In this document: one piece after another, positions 8,592 through 18,318 of the stretch
Numbering within the stretch: the stretch's first letter is position 1
Layout: every line of letters begins with the position of its first letter
Origin: an uncultured Eubacteriales bacterium
GTDB taxonomy: Bacteria > Bacillota > Clostridia > Oscillospirales > CAG-272
Direction: 5' to 3'
Length of the DNA: 64,000 nt
Assembly (NCBI GenBank): GCA_900549725.1
Contig: URPL01000004.1
Coordinates: forward strand, 48,016 to 112,015
Notes under the pieces: model-generated
What the model was told of the DNA's origin: nothing
Database searches by the model: none
The model's input: the letters and a program-made list of their open reading frames with translations, nothing else
Translations under genes and position numbers: made by a program

Positions 8592-9905
8592 TTATTCCAA
8601 AAAGCCTTTATAATGGCGCAAGGTGAGCTGAGCCTCCAGCTCTCTTGCCGTCTCAAGCGCAACGCCCACCATAATCAGAATGGAGGAGCCGCTGAACGCG
8701 ATCGACGCGATCTTGCCGCCGCAGATGATATTGACGATGATCGGGAGCACTGCGATAATGCTCAGGAACAAAGCGCCCATCAGAGTGACCTTATTCAGGA
8801 CCTTCTTGATATAATCCGCAGTGGGGCGACCGGGGCGAATGCCCAGGATAAAGCCGCCGTTTTGCTTGAGATTATTTGCAACCTCAACGGGATTGAACGA
8901 AATCTCCGTATAGAAGTATGCAAAGAGAATGATGAAAATGAAGTAGCAAAGCGGATAGAACCAGGAATCCGTGGAGAAGAAGTTGACCACTCCCGCCCAG
9001 AAGGATCCGTCCTTCGGCGTAAAGACGCTTGCGATGGTTGCAGGCAGAGACACAATGGAGGAAGCGAAGATGATCGGCATAACGCCGTTCATGTTCAGCT
9101 TGATCGGAAGGGTCGTTGCCTGGCCGCCGTACATCTTTCTGCCGACAACCTTTTTTGCATACTGCACGGGCAAGCGGCGCTCGGACTCCGTCACATGGAC
9201 GATGAAGCCGATCACTGCAACGCAGACGACGACCGCGCCCACGCAGAACAGGATCTTGGACCACCAAGCGTTGCCCCAGCCGTAAACCTCGCCGCAAAGC
9301 GTGGGAATACGGGAGATGATGTTGACAAAAAGGATCAGAGAGATACCGTTGCCGATACCGAACTCATCGATCTTTTCGCCCATCCACATGATCAGTGCAG
9401 CACCTGCGCAGTAGCAGGCAATGATCACGACAGCCTCAAAGACATGGCTGCTTGTAAAATAGTTGACAACATCCGTGCCCATCTGCGTACTGAGCTGCTT
9501 CAGAATCAGGTAATAACCGTAGCTGGTAATCAGCGCAAGCACAACCGTGAGGTAACGGGTGTAGCGGTTGAGCTTCTTTCTGCCGGCATCGCCGTCCTTT
9601 GCGATTTTCTCAAGGGCGGGAATTGCAATGGAAAGAAGCTGAATCACGATTGAAGCCGTGATGTACGGAGATACGGACAAGGCAAACAGGGTCGCCTTGG
9701 AGAACGCACCGCCGGACAAAATGGAGAAATACTGGAACAGGGATCCCTGTGCATACGTGTTGAAATACGTGTCAAGCAGCTCGGAATTCACAAACGGAAC
9801 CGGAATTACCGCGCCAAGACGGTACAGAACCAGCACGAGCAATGTGAAGAGCATCTTACGACGCAGCTCCTTGACCTTGAAGGCGTTTACCAAGGTTGCA
9901 AACAC
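8592..9905 (-). CDS. secY: Protein translocase subunit SecY
   Basis: Ten-helix channel of the Sec translocon in the cytoplasmic membrane. The 437 residues carry family signatures: VVIQLLSIAIPALE, GNGISLILFVNI, and GIRPGRPTADYI in the C-terminal half. The order rplO-secY-adk-map is conserved. The ribosome binding site overlaps the end of rplO (1-nt gap). Confidence 0.98.
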   Translation of the reverse strand: MFATLVNAFKVKELRRKMLFTLLVLVLYRLGAVIPVPFVNSELLDTYFNTYAQGSLFQYFSILSGGAFSKATLFALSVSPYITASIVIQLLSIAIPALEKIAKDGDAGRKKLNRYTRYLTVVLALITSYGYYLILKQLSTQMGTDVVNYFTSSHVFEAVVIIACYCAGAALIMWMGEKIDEFGIGNGISLILFVNIISRIPTLCGEVYGWGNAWWSKILFCVGAVVVCVAVIGFIVHVTESERRLPVQYAKKVVGRKMYGGQATTLPIKLNMNGVMPIIFASSIVSLPATIASVFTPKDGSFWAGVVNFFSTDSWFYPLCYFIFIILFAYFYTEISFNPVEVANNLKQNGGFILGIRPGRPTADYIKKVLNKVTLMGALFLSIIAVLPIIVNIICGGKIASIAFSGSSILIMVGVALETARELEAQLTLRHYKGFLE

Positions 9906-9906
9906 T

Positions 9907-10347
9907 TCAGATCACCTCGCACTTTCCACCGGCTGCCTCGATCTTCTCTTTAGCAGTCGCTGAAAAGACGGAGGCCTGCACGGTTAATTTCTTCTTGAGT
10001 TCACCATTTCCAAGCACCTTGACAGCATCGCTTGCCTTGCGGATTACACCCATGGATGCAAGAGCCTCGGCATTGACAACGGCGCCGTCTTCAAACGCAT
10101 TCAAAGCGCTCACGTTCAGCGTAGCATAATGCTTCGCAAAAATATTGTTGAAGCCTCTTTTCGGGAGTCTTCTGTACAGAGGGATCTGACCGCCTTCAAA
10201 TCCCGGGCGAACACCGCCGCCGGAACGGGCATTCTGACCCTTATGGCCTCTGCCGCCGGTCTTACCGTTGCCGGAACCGGGGCCTCTGCCGCGGCGCCAA
10301 GCGTCCTTTGCGGAGCCGGGTGCCGGAGAAAGTTCATGGAGTTTCAT
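9907..10347 (-). CDS. rplO: 50S ribosomal protein L15
   Basis: uL15, a late-assembling large-subunit protein. The start at 10347 ([20 protein letters not shown]) is chosen because AAGGAGG sits 7 nt upstream; an in-frame ATG at 10368 would place that site inside the gene. This gives 146 residues. The glycine/arginine-rich N-terminal extension ([20 protein letters not shown]) and [15 protein letters not shown] are typical. Confidence 0.97.
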   Translation of the reverse strand: MKLHELSPAPGSAKDAWRRGRGPGSGNGKTGGRGHKGQNARSGGGVRPGFEGGQIPLYRRLPKRGFNNIFAKHYATLNVSALNAFEDGAVVNAEALASMGVIRKASDAVKVLGNGELKKKLTVQASVFSATAKEKIEAAGGKCEVI

Positions 10348-10364
10348 TGTTTTTCCTCCTTCGC

Positions 10365-10544
10365 TCACATAGTCTCGACCTTAACAAGGTGCTCGACCAC
10401 ATGGATCTTGCCTGCCAGGGATGCATTGTCCGCCTGAACGGTAACATCACCGATCTTGTTAAGACCAAGGGACTTTGCAGTCGCCTTCTGATTGGGCTTG
10501 CAGCCGATGAGGCTCTTTACAAGCGTAATTTTCTTTTCTGCCAT
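10365..10544 (-). CDS. rpmD: 50S ribosomal protein L30
   Basis: A 59-residue ORF ([20 protein letters not shown] through [12 protein letters not shown]) is uL30. The [19 protein letters not shown] segment is the family signature. It is in its conserved position between rpsE and rplO, with an AAGGAGG site upstream of ATG 10544 and TGA at 10365-10367. Confidence 0.96.
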   Translation of the reverse strand: MAEKKITLVKSLIGCKPNQKATAKSLGLNKIGDVTVQADNASLAGKIHVVEHLVKVETM

Positions 10545-10561
10545 CGAAAAAAGCCTCCTTC

Positions 10562-11059
10562 TTACATTTCTTCCGCATTGATGCCGCGCATAGCCGCGAC
10601 CTGCTCAGCGGTTCTGAGGGACCGCAGTCCTTCAAATGTTGCCTTAATGACATTGGTGGGGTTGTTCGTGCGCAGGCACTTGGTACGAATATCCTTAATG
10701 CCCGCCATGTCAATCAGAGAACGAACGACACCCCCCGCGATAACACCGGTACCGGGAGCGGCAGGCTTGAGAAGAACCTTGCCTGCGCCGTACTGGCCGA
10801 TGACTTCGTGCGGGATCGTGGTTCCTTTGAGGGAAACCTCGATCATATTTTTCTTTGCGTCTTCAATGCCCTTGCGAATTGCATCCGGCACTTCTGCCGC
10901 CTTACCAAGACCGTAACCGACATGACCGTTTTCATCTCCAACGACCATCAGCGCTGTGAAACGAGCAACACGTCCGCCCTTAACGGTTTTGGCAACACGG
11001 TTAATCACTACCAATTTCTCTTTCAACTCGAGGTTCGAGTAATCAGGTCTGTTTGCCAT
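10562..11059 (-). CDS. rpsE: 30S ribosomal protein S5
   Basis: uS5 lies at the mRNA entry channel and affects decoding accuracy. The 165 residues contain the N-terminal double-stranded-RNA-binding domain ([30 protein letters not shown]) and the C-terminal domain ([20 protein letters not shown]). It lies between rplR and rpmD. Confidence 0.98.
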   Translation of the reverse strand: MANRPDYSNLELKEKLVVINRVAKTVKGGRVARFTALMVVGDENGHVGYGLGKAAEVPDAIRKGIEDAKKNMIEVSLKGTTIPHEVIGQYGAGKVLLKPAAPGTGVIAGGVVRSLIDMAGIKDIRTKCLRTNNPTNVIKATFEGLRSLRTAEQVAAMRGINAEEM

Positions 11060-11076
11060 GTTATCCTCCTTGATTT

Positions 11077-11436
11077 TCAGAGCTTCAGACCGGCTTCTCT
11101 TGCGCCGTCTGCTAATGCCTGAATGCGTCCGTGATACAGGTAACCGCCGCGGTCAAAAACCACATCGGTGATCTCTTTTTCCAAGGCTCTCTTTGCGATC
11201 AGCTCGCCGATTGCCTTTGCTGCAACCACATTGCCGCCGTTGCCTTCAAAAGCGGCTTCAAGGGTGGAAGCGCTGACAAGTGTAACGCCCTTGTCATCGT
11301 CAATAATCTGTGCGGAGATGTTGTTCAGAGAACGGTAAACGCACAGGCGCGGCCGCTCTGCAGTGCCACTGATCTTCGCGCGAACTCTCTTGTGTCTTTT
11401 CAGACGCTGAGCGTTGCTGTCTTTTCTTGATACCAT
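11077..11436 (-). CDS. rplR: 50S ribosomal protein L18
   Basis: uL18 binds 5S rRNA in the central protuberance. The 119 residues show [20 protein letters not shown], the 5S-contact region, and the C-terminal [20 protein letters not shown] motif. It lies between rplF and rpsE as expected. Confidence 0.98.
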   Translation of the reverse strand: MVSRKDSNAQRLKRHKRVRAKISGTAERPRLCVYRSLNNISAQIIDDDKGVTLVSASTLEAAFEGNGGNVVAAKAIGELIAKRALEKEITDVVFDRGGYLYHGRIQALADGAREAGLKL

Positions 11437-11455
11437 GCTATTCCACTCCTTTCAA

Positions 11456-11995
11456 TTATTTACCGGTCTTACCGGCCTTGCGACGAACGTGCTCGCCCTG
11501 ATACCGGATGCCCTTGCCAAGGTAGGGTTCAGGCGGACGCTTGCCGCGGACGACCGCTGCCATCTGTCCGACTGCCTGCTTGTCAATGCCGTTTACCACG
11601 ATGGTATTGGCATTGGGCACATCAAAGCTTACACCGTTTCCGTCTTCAAACACGATCGGATGGGAATAGCCAAGGCTGAGCGTCAGAGTCTTGCCGCTCT
11701 TTGCAGCGCGGTAACCGACGCCGTTGATCTCCAGGGTCTTGGAAAACCCATGGGTCACGCCCTCGATCATATTAGCCAAAAGGCTGCGGGTGAGCCCGTG
11801 CAGCGCCCTTGATTCCTTTTCGTCGTCCGGGCGGGACACGTGCAAAACACCGGCTTCGTTTTCGATTTTCATCGCAGGATGAAATTTTTCGGTCAGAGTT
11901 CCCTTAGGGCCCTTTGCGGTAACGACATTTCCGTCTTCAATCGTAACGGTCACGCCTTGGGGAACGGTGATCGGCATTCTACCAATTCTAGACAT
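11456..11995 (-). CDS. rplF: 50S ribosomal protein L6
   Basis: uL6 sits near the factor-binding region and the sarcin-ricin loop. The 179 residues start MSRIGRMPITVPQGV and end with the family signature (KRPPEPYLGKGIRYQGEHVR, then RKAGKTGK). Two homologous halves are visible. It lies in spc order between rpsH and rplR. Confidence 0.98.
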   Translation of the reverse strand: MSRIGRMPITVPQGVTVTIEDGNVVTAKGPKGTLTEKFHPAMKIENEAGVLHVSRPDDEKESRALHGLTRSLLANMIEGVTHGFSKTLEINGVGYRAAKSGKTLTLSLGYSHPIVFEDGNGVSFDVPNANTIVVNGIDKQAVGQMAAVVRGKRPPEPYLGKGIRYQGEHVRRKAGKTGK

Positions 11996-12019
11996 ATCTT
12001 TGTTCCTCCCGTTCTCTCA

Positions 12020-12418
12020 TTACCATACGAAGGCGAGAACTTCGCCGCCGACGTTTTCTTTTCTTGCCTGCTTGTCGGTCATAATCCCCTTAGAGGTGGA
12101 GATGATCGCAACGCCCATGCCGTTCATCACGCGGGGCATATCCTCGCAGTTGGAATAAATTCTAAGACCCGGCTTGGATACGCGGCGCAGCCCCTGAATG
12201 ACCTTAACCTTACCGGGCAGGTACTTCAGAGTGATGCGGAGCACCCCCTGACGGCCGTCATCAATCACCTGATAGCTCTTGATATAGCCCTCATTCAGAA
12301 GAATGTCCGCAATGCCCTTCTTCACTTTGGAAGCGGGGATGTCAACACTCTCGTGCTTTGCGTTGTTTGCGTTGCGGATACGCGTCAGCATATCGGCAAT
12401 TACATCAGAAATTTGCAT
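12020..12418 (-). CDS. rpsH: 30S ribosomal protein S8
   Basis: uS8 binds the central domain of 16S rRNA and in E. coli represses the spc operon by binding its mRNA. The 132 residues carry [20 protein letters not shown] at the N-terminus and [20 protein letters not shown] at the C-terminus. The gene is preceded by an unusually long structured gap of 149 nt (12419-12567). Confidence 0.98.
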   Translation of the reverse strand: MQISDVIADMLTRIRNANNAKHESVDIPASKVKKGIADILLNEGYIKSYQVIDDGRQGVLRITLKYLPGKVKVIQGLRRVSKPGLRIYSNCEDMPRVMNGMGVAIISTSKGIMTDKQARKENVGGEVLAFVW

Positions 12419-12567
12419 TGTATTTTCCTCCTATGCAAGTTTTTTGTGAAATCGTTGGGCAATTCTGCCCGACATTTTCGCACCTTGCTGCCGGTTTTTC
12501 CGGCGGCCTATCGGCGGTTAAAGCCGCGCGGCTTTCCTACCGAAAAGTTTGGAGCGTTTTTTGAAAA
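12419..12567 (-). other. Structured spacer between rpsZ and rpsH
   Basis: A 149-nt gap in a cluster that is otherwise compact. On the minus strand it holds at least three potential hairpins: AAAGCCGCGCGGCTTT (palindrome), GCCGG-AAAAA-CCGGC and GGGCA-GAAT-TGCCC. None has a T-run, so none is a standard terminator. It may be an mRNA regulatory element. Confidence 0.45.
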
Positions 12568-12753
12568 TTACCAGCTTGCCTTGCGAACACCGGGAATCTG
12601 GCCCTTGTATGCAAGCTCACGGAAGCAGATACGGCAAATACCGTACTTACGCAGGTAAGCATGGGGTCTGCCGCAGATCTTGCAGCGGTTGTACTCACGG
12701 GTGGAGAACTTCTGCTTTCTCTGCTGCTTCAGAATCATCGCTTTCTTTGCCAC
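12568..12753 (-). CDS. rpsZ: 30S ribosomal protein S14, zinc (type Z)
   Basis: uS14 in the 30S head, short zinc-binding form of 61 residues. The start is GTG at 12753 ([15 protein letters not shown] follows), chosen because AAGGAGG is correctly spaced upstream; the in-frame ATG at 12777 overlaps the end of rplE and lacks a site. Zinc ligands are the CKIC and CRIC pairs flanking [12 protein letters not shown]. The C-terminal [12 protein letters not shown] is the family ending. Confidence 0.97.
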   Translation of the reverse strand: MAKKAMILKQQRKQKFSTREYNRCKICGRPHAYLRKYGICRICFRELAYKGQIPGVRKASW

Positions 12754-12766
12754 AGTGTCTTCCTCC

Positions 12767-13306
12767 TTATCTTGCAAACGGCGCGCCCAGCATGCTGAGC
12801 AGGTCTCTTGCTTCTTCGTCGGTATGAGCAGTCGTGACGAACGCGACGTCCATGCCGCGGATCTTCTCGACCTTATCGTACTCGATCTCGGGGAAGATCA
12901 GCTGCTCTTTCAAACCGAGGCTGTAGTTGCCGCGGCCGTCGAAAGCGTTGGGGTTGATACCCTTGAAGTCACGCACGCGCGGCAGAGCGAAGTTGAACAA
13001 ACGATCTACAAACTCGTACATCTTGTCGCCGCGAAGCGTAACCTTCACGCCGATCTTCATACCTTCGCGCAGCTTGAAGTTTGCAACGGATTTGCGAGCA
13101 TAGGTGGGAACAGCATGCTGACCGGTAATCATGGAGATCTCGGAAATCACATTGTCGATCGCTTTGGAGTTATCCTTTGCGTCGCCCACGCCCACGTTGA
13201 CCACAACCTTGTCAAGTTTCGGGATCTGCATGGGGCTCTTGTATTCGTATTTCTTCATAAGGGCGGGAGCAACTTCTGCCTTATAAAGGTCTTTAATTCT
13301 TGCCAT
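12767..13306 (-). CDS. rplE: 50S ribosomal protein L5
   Basis: uL5 carries 5S rRNA into the central protuberance and contacts the P-site tRNA. The 179 residues show [37 protein letters not shown] and the C-terminal [16 protein letters not shown]. It follows rplX by 15 nt. Confidence 0.98.
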   Translation of the reverse strand: MARIKDLYKAEVAPALMKKYEYKSPMQIPKLDKVVVNVGVGDAKDNSKAIDNVISEISMITGQHAVPTYARKSVANFKLREGMKIGVKVTLRGDKMYEFVDRLFNFALPRVRDFKGINPNAFDGRGNYSLGLKEQLIFPEIEYDKVEKIRGMDVAFVTTAHTDEEARDLLSMLGAPFAR

Positions 13307-13321
13307 ATTCCTACCCTCCGC

Positions 13322-13639
13322 TTACAGTGCTTTACCGCATTTTGCGCAGACGCGGCTCTTCTTGCCGTCCTTATCAACGCTCACCTTGGAGCGGACGCCC
13401 TTGCCGCACTTGTCGCAATACAGTTGTACCTTGGATGCATACATAGCACCCTCTACCTTGATAATTCCGCCGGCCTCACCCTGCTTGCGGGGCTTGACAT
13501 GCTTGGATACGATGCCCGCACCCTCGACAATGACCTTGCCCTCAGCGGGAGATACCGCCAGAACCTTACCCTTTTTGCCCTTATCGTCACCGGAAATAAC
13601 GATAACGGAGTCATCTTTTTTAATATGAAGAGATTTCAT
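13322..13639 (-). CDS. rplX: 50S ribosomal protein L24
   Basis: uL24 initiates large-subunit assembly and lies near the tunnel exit. The 105 residues hold the KOW motif (IKKDDSVIVISGDDKGKKGK) and a C-terminal zinc-ribbon-like CDKC...CAKCG element. Order rplN-rplX-rplE is conserved. Confidence 0.97.
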   Translation of the reverse strand: MKSLHIKKDDSVIVISGDDKGKKGKVLAVSPAEGKVIVEGAGIVSKHVKPRKQGEAGGIIKVEGAMYASKVQLYCDKCGKGVRSKVSVDKDGKKSRVCAKCGKAL

Positions 13640-13653
13640 TATTCGTTACCTCC

Positions 13654-14022
13654 TTACAGAACTTCGGGAGCGAGAGAGAGGATCTTAAGATAGTCCTTCT
13701 CACGCAATTCTCTTGCCACCGGCCCGAAAATACGGGTGCCGGTCGGGTTTTTATCTTCCTTGATAATGACCGCTGCATTATCGTCGAACTTGATCATGGA
13801 TCCGTCCGCGCGGCGCAGGCCTTTTCTGGTGCGAACGACGACTGCCTTGACGACATCGCCCTTCTTCACCTGACCGTTCGGAGCCGCTTTCTTGACTGCA
13901 CAGACCACGACATCGCCGATATTGGCATATCTGCGTCCGGTACCGCCAAGCACGCGAATGCACATGAGCTCTTTTGCACCGGTATTATCCGCTACATTGA
14001 TCAGTGACTGCTGCTGAATCAC
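13654..14022 (-). CDS. rplN: 50S ribosomal protein L14
   Basis: uL14 forms part of an inter-subunit bridge. The 122 residues match strongly: [34 protein letters not shown], and the ending [20 protein letters not shown]. It lies 56 nt after rpsQ. Confidence 0.98.
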   Translation of the reverse strand: MIQQQSLINVADNTGAKELMCIRVLGGTGRRYANIGDVVVCAVKKAAPNGQVKKGDVVKAVVVRTRKGLRRADGSMIKFDDNAAVIIKEDKNPTGTRIFGPVARELREKDYLKILSLAPEVL

Positions 14023-14078
14023 GGTTTTTTCCTCCTTTTAATTACATCTCACAAAGCCGTTTGCTTCGTACTCTGCAA

Positions 14079-14336
14079 TTATTTTGCTTTCTCAATGATG
14101 GAAACGACTCTCCATCTCTTGTCCTTGGACAGAGGTCTGGTCTCCATGATGCTGACCGTATCGCCGACATTGCACTCATTCTTTTCATCGTGAGCCTTCA
14201 GACGGATGGTACGCTTGATGACTTTGCCGTACAGGGGGTGCTTGACGTTATCCAGAATAGCGACCACAACGGTCTTATCCATTTTGTCGCTGACAACCTT
14301 CCCCACACGGGTTTTTCTCAGGTTTCTTTCTTCCAT
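14079..14336 (-). CDS. rpsQ: 30S ribosomal protein S17
   Basis: uS17 is a primary 16S rRNA binder with an OB fold. The 85 residues include [39 protein letters not shown] and [19 protein letters not shown]. It lies between rpmC and rplN. Confidence 0.98.
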   Translation of the reverse strand: MEERNLRKTRVGKVVSDKMDKTVVVAILDNVKHPLYGKVIKRTIRLKAHDEKNECNVGDTVSIMETRPLSKDKRWRVVSIIEKAK

Positions 14337-14361
14337 GTCTTATTTCTCCTTCCGTTTGAAC

Positions 14362-14568
14362 TTAGGCGTTCTCGGAAGCATCAGACTGCTTCTGGCGAAG
14401 AACGGTCATCACGCGGGCGATATCCTTCTTGGTGTCGCTGATCACGTGCGGGTTGTCAAGCTGGTTGATCGCATGCTGGAAGCGCAGGCGAAAAAGCTCG
14501 TCCTTCAGTTCCTTGAACTTCGCCTGAAGTTCTGCTTCGGACATGTCTCTGAGTTCCTTTGCTTTCAC
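14362..14568 (-). CDS. rpmC: 50S ribosomal protein L29
   Basis: uL29, a small helical-hairpin protein at the tunnel exit. The 68 residues start MKAKELRDMSEAELQAKF and contain LKDELFRLRFQHAINQLDNP, the family signature. It begins 3 nt after the rplP stop. Confidence 0.97.
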   Translation of the reverse strand: MKAKELRDMSEAELQAKFKELKDELFRLRFQHAINQLDNPHVISDTKKDIARVMTVLRQKQSDASENA

Positions 14569-14571
14569 GGC

Positions 14572-14997
14572 TTACTCCTCCTCTGCTTCGTTTTCTCTGA
14601 CAACAAACTTTGTCTTGATCGGAAGCTTGTGACCTGCAAGACGCATAGCCTCGCGTGCCACTTCTTCGCTGACGCCGTCCATCTCAAACATGACTCTGCC
14701 GGGCTTTACAACCGCGACCCAGTATTCGGGGGAACCTTTACCGGAACCCATACGAGTCTCAGCAGGCTTTTCAGTGATCGGCTTATCCGGGAAGATCTTG
14801 ATCCAAACCTGACCGCCACGACGGATATAACGCGTCATAGCGATACGGGCTGCTTCGATCTGCTGGCTTGTAATCCAAGCGGGCTCAAGAGCGACAAGAC
14901 CGAACTGGCCGTTGGAAACCTTGTTTCCGCGGTATGCCTTACCGGTCAGTCTGCCTCTGTGAACGCGTCTGTATTTAACTCTCTTCGGCAATAACAT
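14572..14997 (-). CDS. rplP: 50S ribosomal protein L16
   Basis: uL16 sits beside the A-site tRNA elbow. The 141 residues open with [20 protein letters not shown] and hold [20 protein letters not shown] and [20 protein letters not shown]. Its ATG shares one base with the rpsC stop codon (TAATG), suggesting translational coupling. Confidence 0.98.
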   Translation of the reverse strand: MLLPKRVKYRRVHRGRLTGKAYRGNKVSNGQFGLVALEPAWITSQQIEAARIAMTRYIRRGGQVWIKIFPDKPITEKPAETRMGSGKGSPEYWVAVVKPGRVMFEMDGVSEEVAREAMRLAGHKLPIKTKFVVRENEAEEE

Positions 14998-15824
14998 TAT
15001 TTGCTGCCTCCTTCTCTGGGAGTTCTGGGTGCGCGGTTGTCCCCATAGCGGCGCGGCTGTCCGTCGCGGCGCTGGAAGTTGTTCCCGCGGCCTTCCCCGC
15101 GGCCGCCGAACCCACGCCCGTCATTGCTGCGCGGACGGCGATTCTGATAATCATTGCGGCGCGGACGGTCTTCTCTGCGCTGACGGTTTGTGCCCTCGGC
15201 AAGGACTTCGCCTTTGTATACCCAAACCTTTACGCCGATTTTACCGTAGGTGGTGTTTGCTTCCCAAAAGCCGTAGTCGATATCGGCTCTGAGGGTCTGC
15301 AGCGGGATGGTGCCCTCATGATAATGCTCCGTGCGCGCAATTTCCGCGCCGCCAAGACGACCGGAAACGCAAACCTTGATGCCCTTTGCGCCGAGCTTCA
15401 TCGTTCTGCCGATCGCCATTTTCATAGCACGGCGGAAAGAGGTTCTCTTCTCGAGCTGGCTTGCAATGTTCTCCGCGATGAGCTGTGCGTCAAGATCCGG
15501 AGATTTGACTTCCACAACATTGACGGAAACGGGTTTATGCACGATGGCTTCGCACTCGGTACGCAGCTTTTCAATCTCGCTGCCGCCGCGGCCGATTACC
15601 ATGCCCGGCTTTGCGCAGTGAATGAAGACGCGGACTCTTGCGCTGTCGCGCTCAATTTCAATCTTCGGAACACCGGCGAGCTGCAGCTTGTTCTTGAGAT
15701 ATTTTCTCAGATTGTAGTCGGAAACCAGCGTATCGCCGAATTCTTTATCTTCCACGAACCATCTGGAGTCCCAGTTTTTAATGACACCAACACGCAGACC
15801 GTGCGGATTCACTTTCTGACCCAT
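14997..15824 (-). CDS. rpsC: 30S ribosomal protein S3, with Arg/Gly-rich C-terminal extension
   Basis: uS3 lies at the mRNA entry pore and has helicase-related function. Residues 1-215 hold the N-terminal region ([20 protein letters not shown]), the KH domain ([16 protein letters not shown]) and the C-terminal domain ([19 protein letters not shown]). The protein is 275 residues, about 55-60 beyond the usual end. The added tail is Arg/Gly/Asn-rich with RGG-like groups ([20 protein letters not shown]). It is probably disordered and RNA-binding. Confidence 0.97.
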   Translation of the reverse strand: MGQKVNPHGLRVGVIKNWDSRWFVEDKEFGDTLVSDYNLRKYLKNKLQLAGVPKIEIERDSARVRVFIHCAKPGMVIGRGGSEIEKLRTECEAIVHKPVSVNVVEVKSPDLDAQLIAENIASQLEKRTSFRRAMKMAIGRTMKLGAKGIKVCVSGRLGGAEIARTEHYHEGTIPLQTLRADIDYGFWEANTTYGKIGVKVWVYKGEVLAEGTNRQRREDRPRRNDYQNRRPRSNDGRGFGGRGEGRGNNFQRRDGQPRRYGDNRAPRTPREGGSK

Positions 15825-15847
15825 ATTCGCTTATCCTCCTTCGCGTG

Positions 15848-16183
15848 TTATTCTTTTTCCGCGACCGCGAGGGTCACGTGGCTGGTTCTCTTCAGGATGC
15901 GGTTTCCGCTGCCCTTGGCTCTGGGCATCATTCTCTTCAGAGTCGGGCCGGGGCAAACGAAGCACTCGGAAACATAGAGCTTGGAGGGCTCCATGCCGAA
16001 GTTGTTCTCAGCGTTTGCCATTGCACTCTTCAGCAGCTTGATCAGGTCTTCGCTGGCTGCCTTGCGAGTGTTCATCAGAATTGCCATTGCATGGTCGGCG
16101 TCCTTGCCTCTGATCAGGTCAAGAACTACCTTTACCTTGCGGGGGGAAATTCTGACATATTTCAGGTAAGCTTTTGCTTCCAT
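15848..16183 (-). CDS. rplV: 50S ribosomal protein L22
   Basis: uL22 lines the exit tunnel with its beta-hairpin. The 111 residues show YVRISPRKVKVVLDLIRGKD, LKSAMANAENNFGM and the hairpin region LKRMMPRAKGSGNRILKRTS. It lies in S10 order between rpsS and rpsC. Confidence 0.98.
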   Translation of the reverse strand: MEAKAYLKYVRISPRKVKVVLDLIRGKDADHAMAILMNTRKAASEDLIKLLKSAMANAENNFGMEPSKLYVSECFVCPGPTLKRMMPRAKGSGNRILKRTSHVTLAVAEKE

Positions 16184-16232
16184 TTCTTGTTCTTTCCTCC
16201 TATCGCTTGTTTACGAAACAGGTATTCTCGCC

Positions 16233-16514
16233 TTATTTACCGTTGTTGGACGTCTTGCTTCCCGCATGACCCTTAAAGGTACGGGTGGGAGCAAACTCAC
16301 CGAGCTTGTGCCCGACCATATCCTCGGTTACATACACCGGAACATGCTTTCTGCCGTCATGCACGGCAATGGTATGACCGATGAATTCCGGAAACACCGT
16401 GGACGCACGTGACCAGGTCTTGATCACCTGCTTGTCGCCCTTTTCGTTCATGGCAACAATGCGCGCATACAGTTTCGCTTCAACGAAGGGTCCTTTTTTC
16501 AGACTTCTGCTCAT
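16233..16514 (-). CDS. rpsS: 30S ribosomal protein S19
   Basis: uS19 forms a head complex with S13. The 93 residues start [15 protein letters not shown] and hold [20 protein letters not shown] and the [12 protein letters not shown] ending. It follows rplB by 16 nt. Confidence 0.98.
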   Translation of the reverse strand: MSRSLKKGPFVEAKLYARIVAMNEKGDKQVIKTWSRASTVFPEFIGHTIAVHDGRKHVPVYVTEDMVGHKLGEFAPTRTFKGHAGSKTSNNGK

Positions 16515-16530
16515 ATTCGTTCCCTCCTAA

Positions 16531-17364
16531 TTACTTGCTGTTTCTGTGTTTGACGATAAACTTCTCGGTGCGAGCCTTCTTGTTTCTCGTCTTATAGCCG
16601 TTGGTCGGTTTGCCCCAAGGAGTAACCGGAGACGGACGACCGATGGGGGAACGACCCTCACCACCGCCGTGCGGGTGGTCGCAGGGGTTCATGACAGAGC
16701 CGCGCACCGTCGGGCGAATGCCGCGATGACGGGTCTTGCCGGCCTTACCGATCTTAACATTTTCATGGTCGATATTGCTGACCTGGCCGATCGTCGCCTT
16801 GCAGTCAAGGCGGACAATGCGAACCTCGCCGGAGGGCAGACGGACCTGCGCCATGCCGTTTTCCTTTGCCATGAGCTGCGCTGCGCAGCCTGCGCTGCGA
16901 ACCAGCTGACCGCCCTTGCCGGGGTACAGCTCAATGTTGTAAATGATCGTACCTGCGGGAATGTTAGCAAGCGGAAGGGTGTTGCCCGGCTTGATATCGG
17001 CGGTAGGACCGGAGTAAATCACATCTCCGTCGGTCAGGCCGACAGGGGCGATGACATACTTCTTGGTGCCGTCCTCATACTGCACCAGCGCGATATACGC
17101 GGTGCGGTTGGGGTCGTACTCAATGCCGATGACCTTTGCGGGGGCATCCTGCATGTTACGCTTAAAATCAATGATACGATACTTCTGCTTGTTGCCGCCG
17201 CCGTGATGACGAACGGTGATCTTGCCGTAGCTGTTGCGTCCGGCATGCTTTTTCTTGATCTCAATCAGACTTCTTTCGGGAGTCTTTTTGGTGATCTCGG
17301 CGAAATCCGGCACGGACATGTGGCGTCTCGCCGGTGTTGTGGGTTTGTACTTTTTTGTAGCCAT
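16531..17364 (-). CDS. rplB: 50S ribosomal protein L2
   Basis: uL2 supports the peptidyl-transferase centre. The 277 residues contain [21 protein letters not shown] [20 protein letters not shown], the middle SH3 fold, and the C-terminal catalytic-loop region with the conserved His ([20 protein letters not shown]). It lies 21 nt after rplW. Confidence 0.97.
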   Translation of the reverse strand: MATKKYKPTTPARRHMSVPDFAEITKKTPERSLIEIKKKHAGRNSYGKITVRHHGGGNKQKYRIIDFKRNMQDAPAKVIGIEYDPNRTAYIALVQYEDGTKKYVIAPVGLTDGDVIYSGPTADIKPGNTLPLANIPAGTIIYNIELYPGKGGQLVRSAGCAAQLMAKENGMAQVRLPSGEVRIVRLDCKATIGQVSNIDHENVKIGKAGKTRHRGIRPTVRGSVMNPCDHPHGGGEGRSPIGRPSPVTPWGKPTNGYKTRNKKARTEKFIVKHRNSK

Positions 17365-17385
17365 TTTTCAACTCTCCTTCCAAAC

Positions 17386-17679
17386 TCACATCATGCCGTC
17401 GAAGAATTCAATGGTCTTGGAATCGGCGGTCAGCGTAACGATCGCTTTCTTCCATGCCTTGGTGTATCCCTGGTGATACCCGACTCTCTTCGGCTTTTTC
17501 TTCATGTTGATGGTGTTGACGCTTGCAACACTCACTTTGAACATCGTTTCAACCGCCTGTGCGATCTCCGGCTTTGTCGCAGTCTTGAGCACTTCAAAGC
17601 AATAGCGCTTCTCGGTGGACATTGCCATGCTCTTTTCGGAGATAATCGGTCTTACGATAATATCCTGAATGGACTTCAT
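17386..17679 (-). CDS. rplW: 50S ribosomal protein L23
   Basis: uL23 is the docking site for SRP and trigger factor at the tunnel exit. The 97 residues start [19 protein letters not shown] and hold KPEIAQAVETMFKVSVASVN. Its ATG overlaps the rplD stop (ATGA, 17676-17679), so the two are translationally coupled. Confidence 0.98.
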   Translation of the reverse strand: MKSIQDIIVRPIISEKSMAMSTEKRYCFEVLKTATKPEIAQAVETMFKVSVASVNTINMKKKPKRVGYHQGYTKAWKKAIVTLTADSKTIEFFDGMM

Positions 17680-18299
17680 GCGTACACCTCCTCGATCTTT
17701 TCAGCAGCCGCTTTCGCAACGACGAACAGACCGCAGTTGAGAATATCGTAGACATTGATGGTATTGACATACGCAATCTTGACGCCCTCGATATTGGAAA
17801 GGCTTCTGTAAACCTTATCGTCTTTCTCTGCGAGCACAACCAGCGCTTTCTTTTCAAATCCGATTGCTCTCAGCATATCGGCCATAACGCGGGTCTTGTA
17901 TTCCTGTGCCGCGATTGCATCCACAACGATCATCTCGCCGTCTGCAACCTTTGCGCTCAGAGCGCTCTGCAGAGCCACTCTGCGCATCTTTTTGTTCAAA
18001 GAGACGCGATAGGAGCGCGGCTTGGGGCCCAGCGCAACACCGCCGTGTGTCCACTGCGGAGAACGGGTGGAACCCTGTCTTGCGCGGCCGGTGCCCTTCT
18101 GGCGCCACGGCTTGATGCCGCCGCCGGAAACCTCGGCTCTGGTAAGAGTGGACTGAGTGCCCTGTCTTTGATTCAGCAGATATGCTCTGACTGCGGCATG
18201 GAGAACTGCTTCGTTGACGGCGGCGCCGAAAACCTTTTCGGACAGCTCCATGGAGCCGACTTCCTTGCCCGCCATGTTAACAACCTTTACACTTGGCAT
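17676..18299 (-). CDS. rplD: 50S ribosomal protein L4
   Basis: uL4 reaches into the exit tunnel; in E. coli it also represses the S10 operon. The 207 residues hold the tunnel-loop region ([20 protein letters not shown], then [19 protein letters not shown]) and the C-terminal fold ([20 protein letters not shown]). It lies between rplC and rplW. Confidence 0.98.
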   Translation of the reverse strand: MPSVKVVNMAGKEVGSMELSEKVFGAAVNEAVLHAAVRAYLLNQRQGTQSTLTRAEVSGGGIKPWRQKGTGRARQGSTRSPQWTHGGVALGPKPRSYRVSLNKKMRRVALQSALSAKVADGEMIVVDAIAAQEYKTRVMADMLRAIGFEKKALVVLAEKDDKVYRSLSNIEGVKIAYVNTINVYDILNCGLFVVAKAAAEKIEEVYA

Positions 18300-18318
18300 T
18301 TCTGTTTCCTCCTTCCGC

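Noticed and set aside
8613..9653. A 346-codon plus-strand frame opposite secY
   Set aside because: It lies wholly inside secY on the other strand, its composition is that of antisense codons, and it has no ribosome site.
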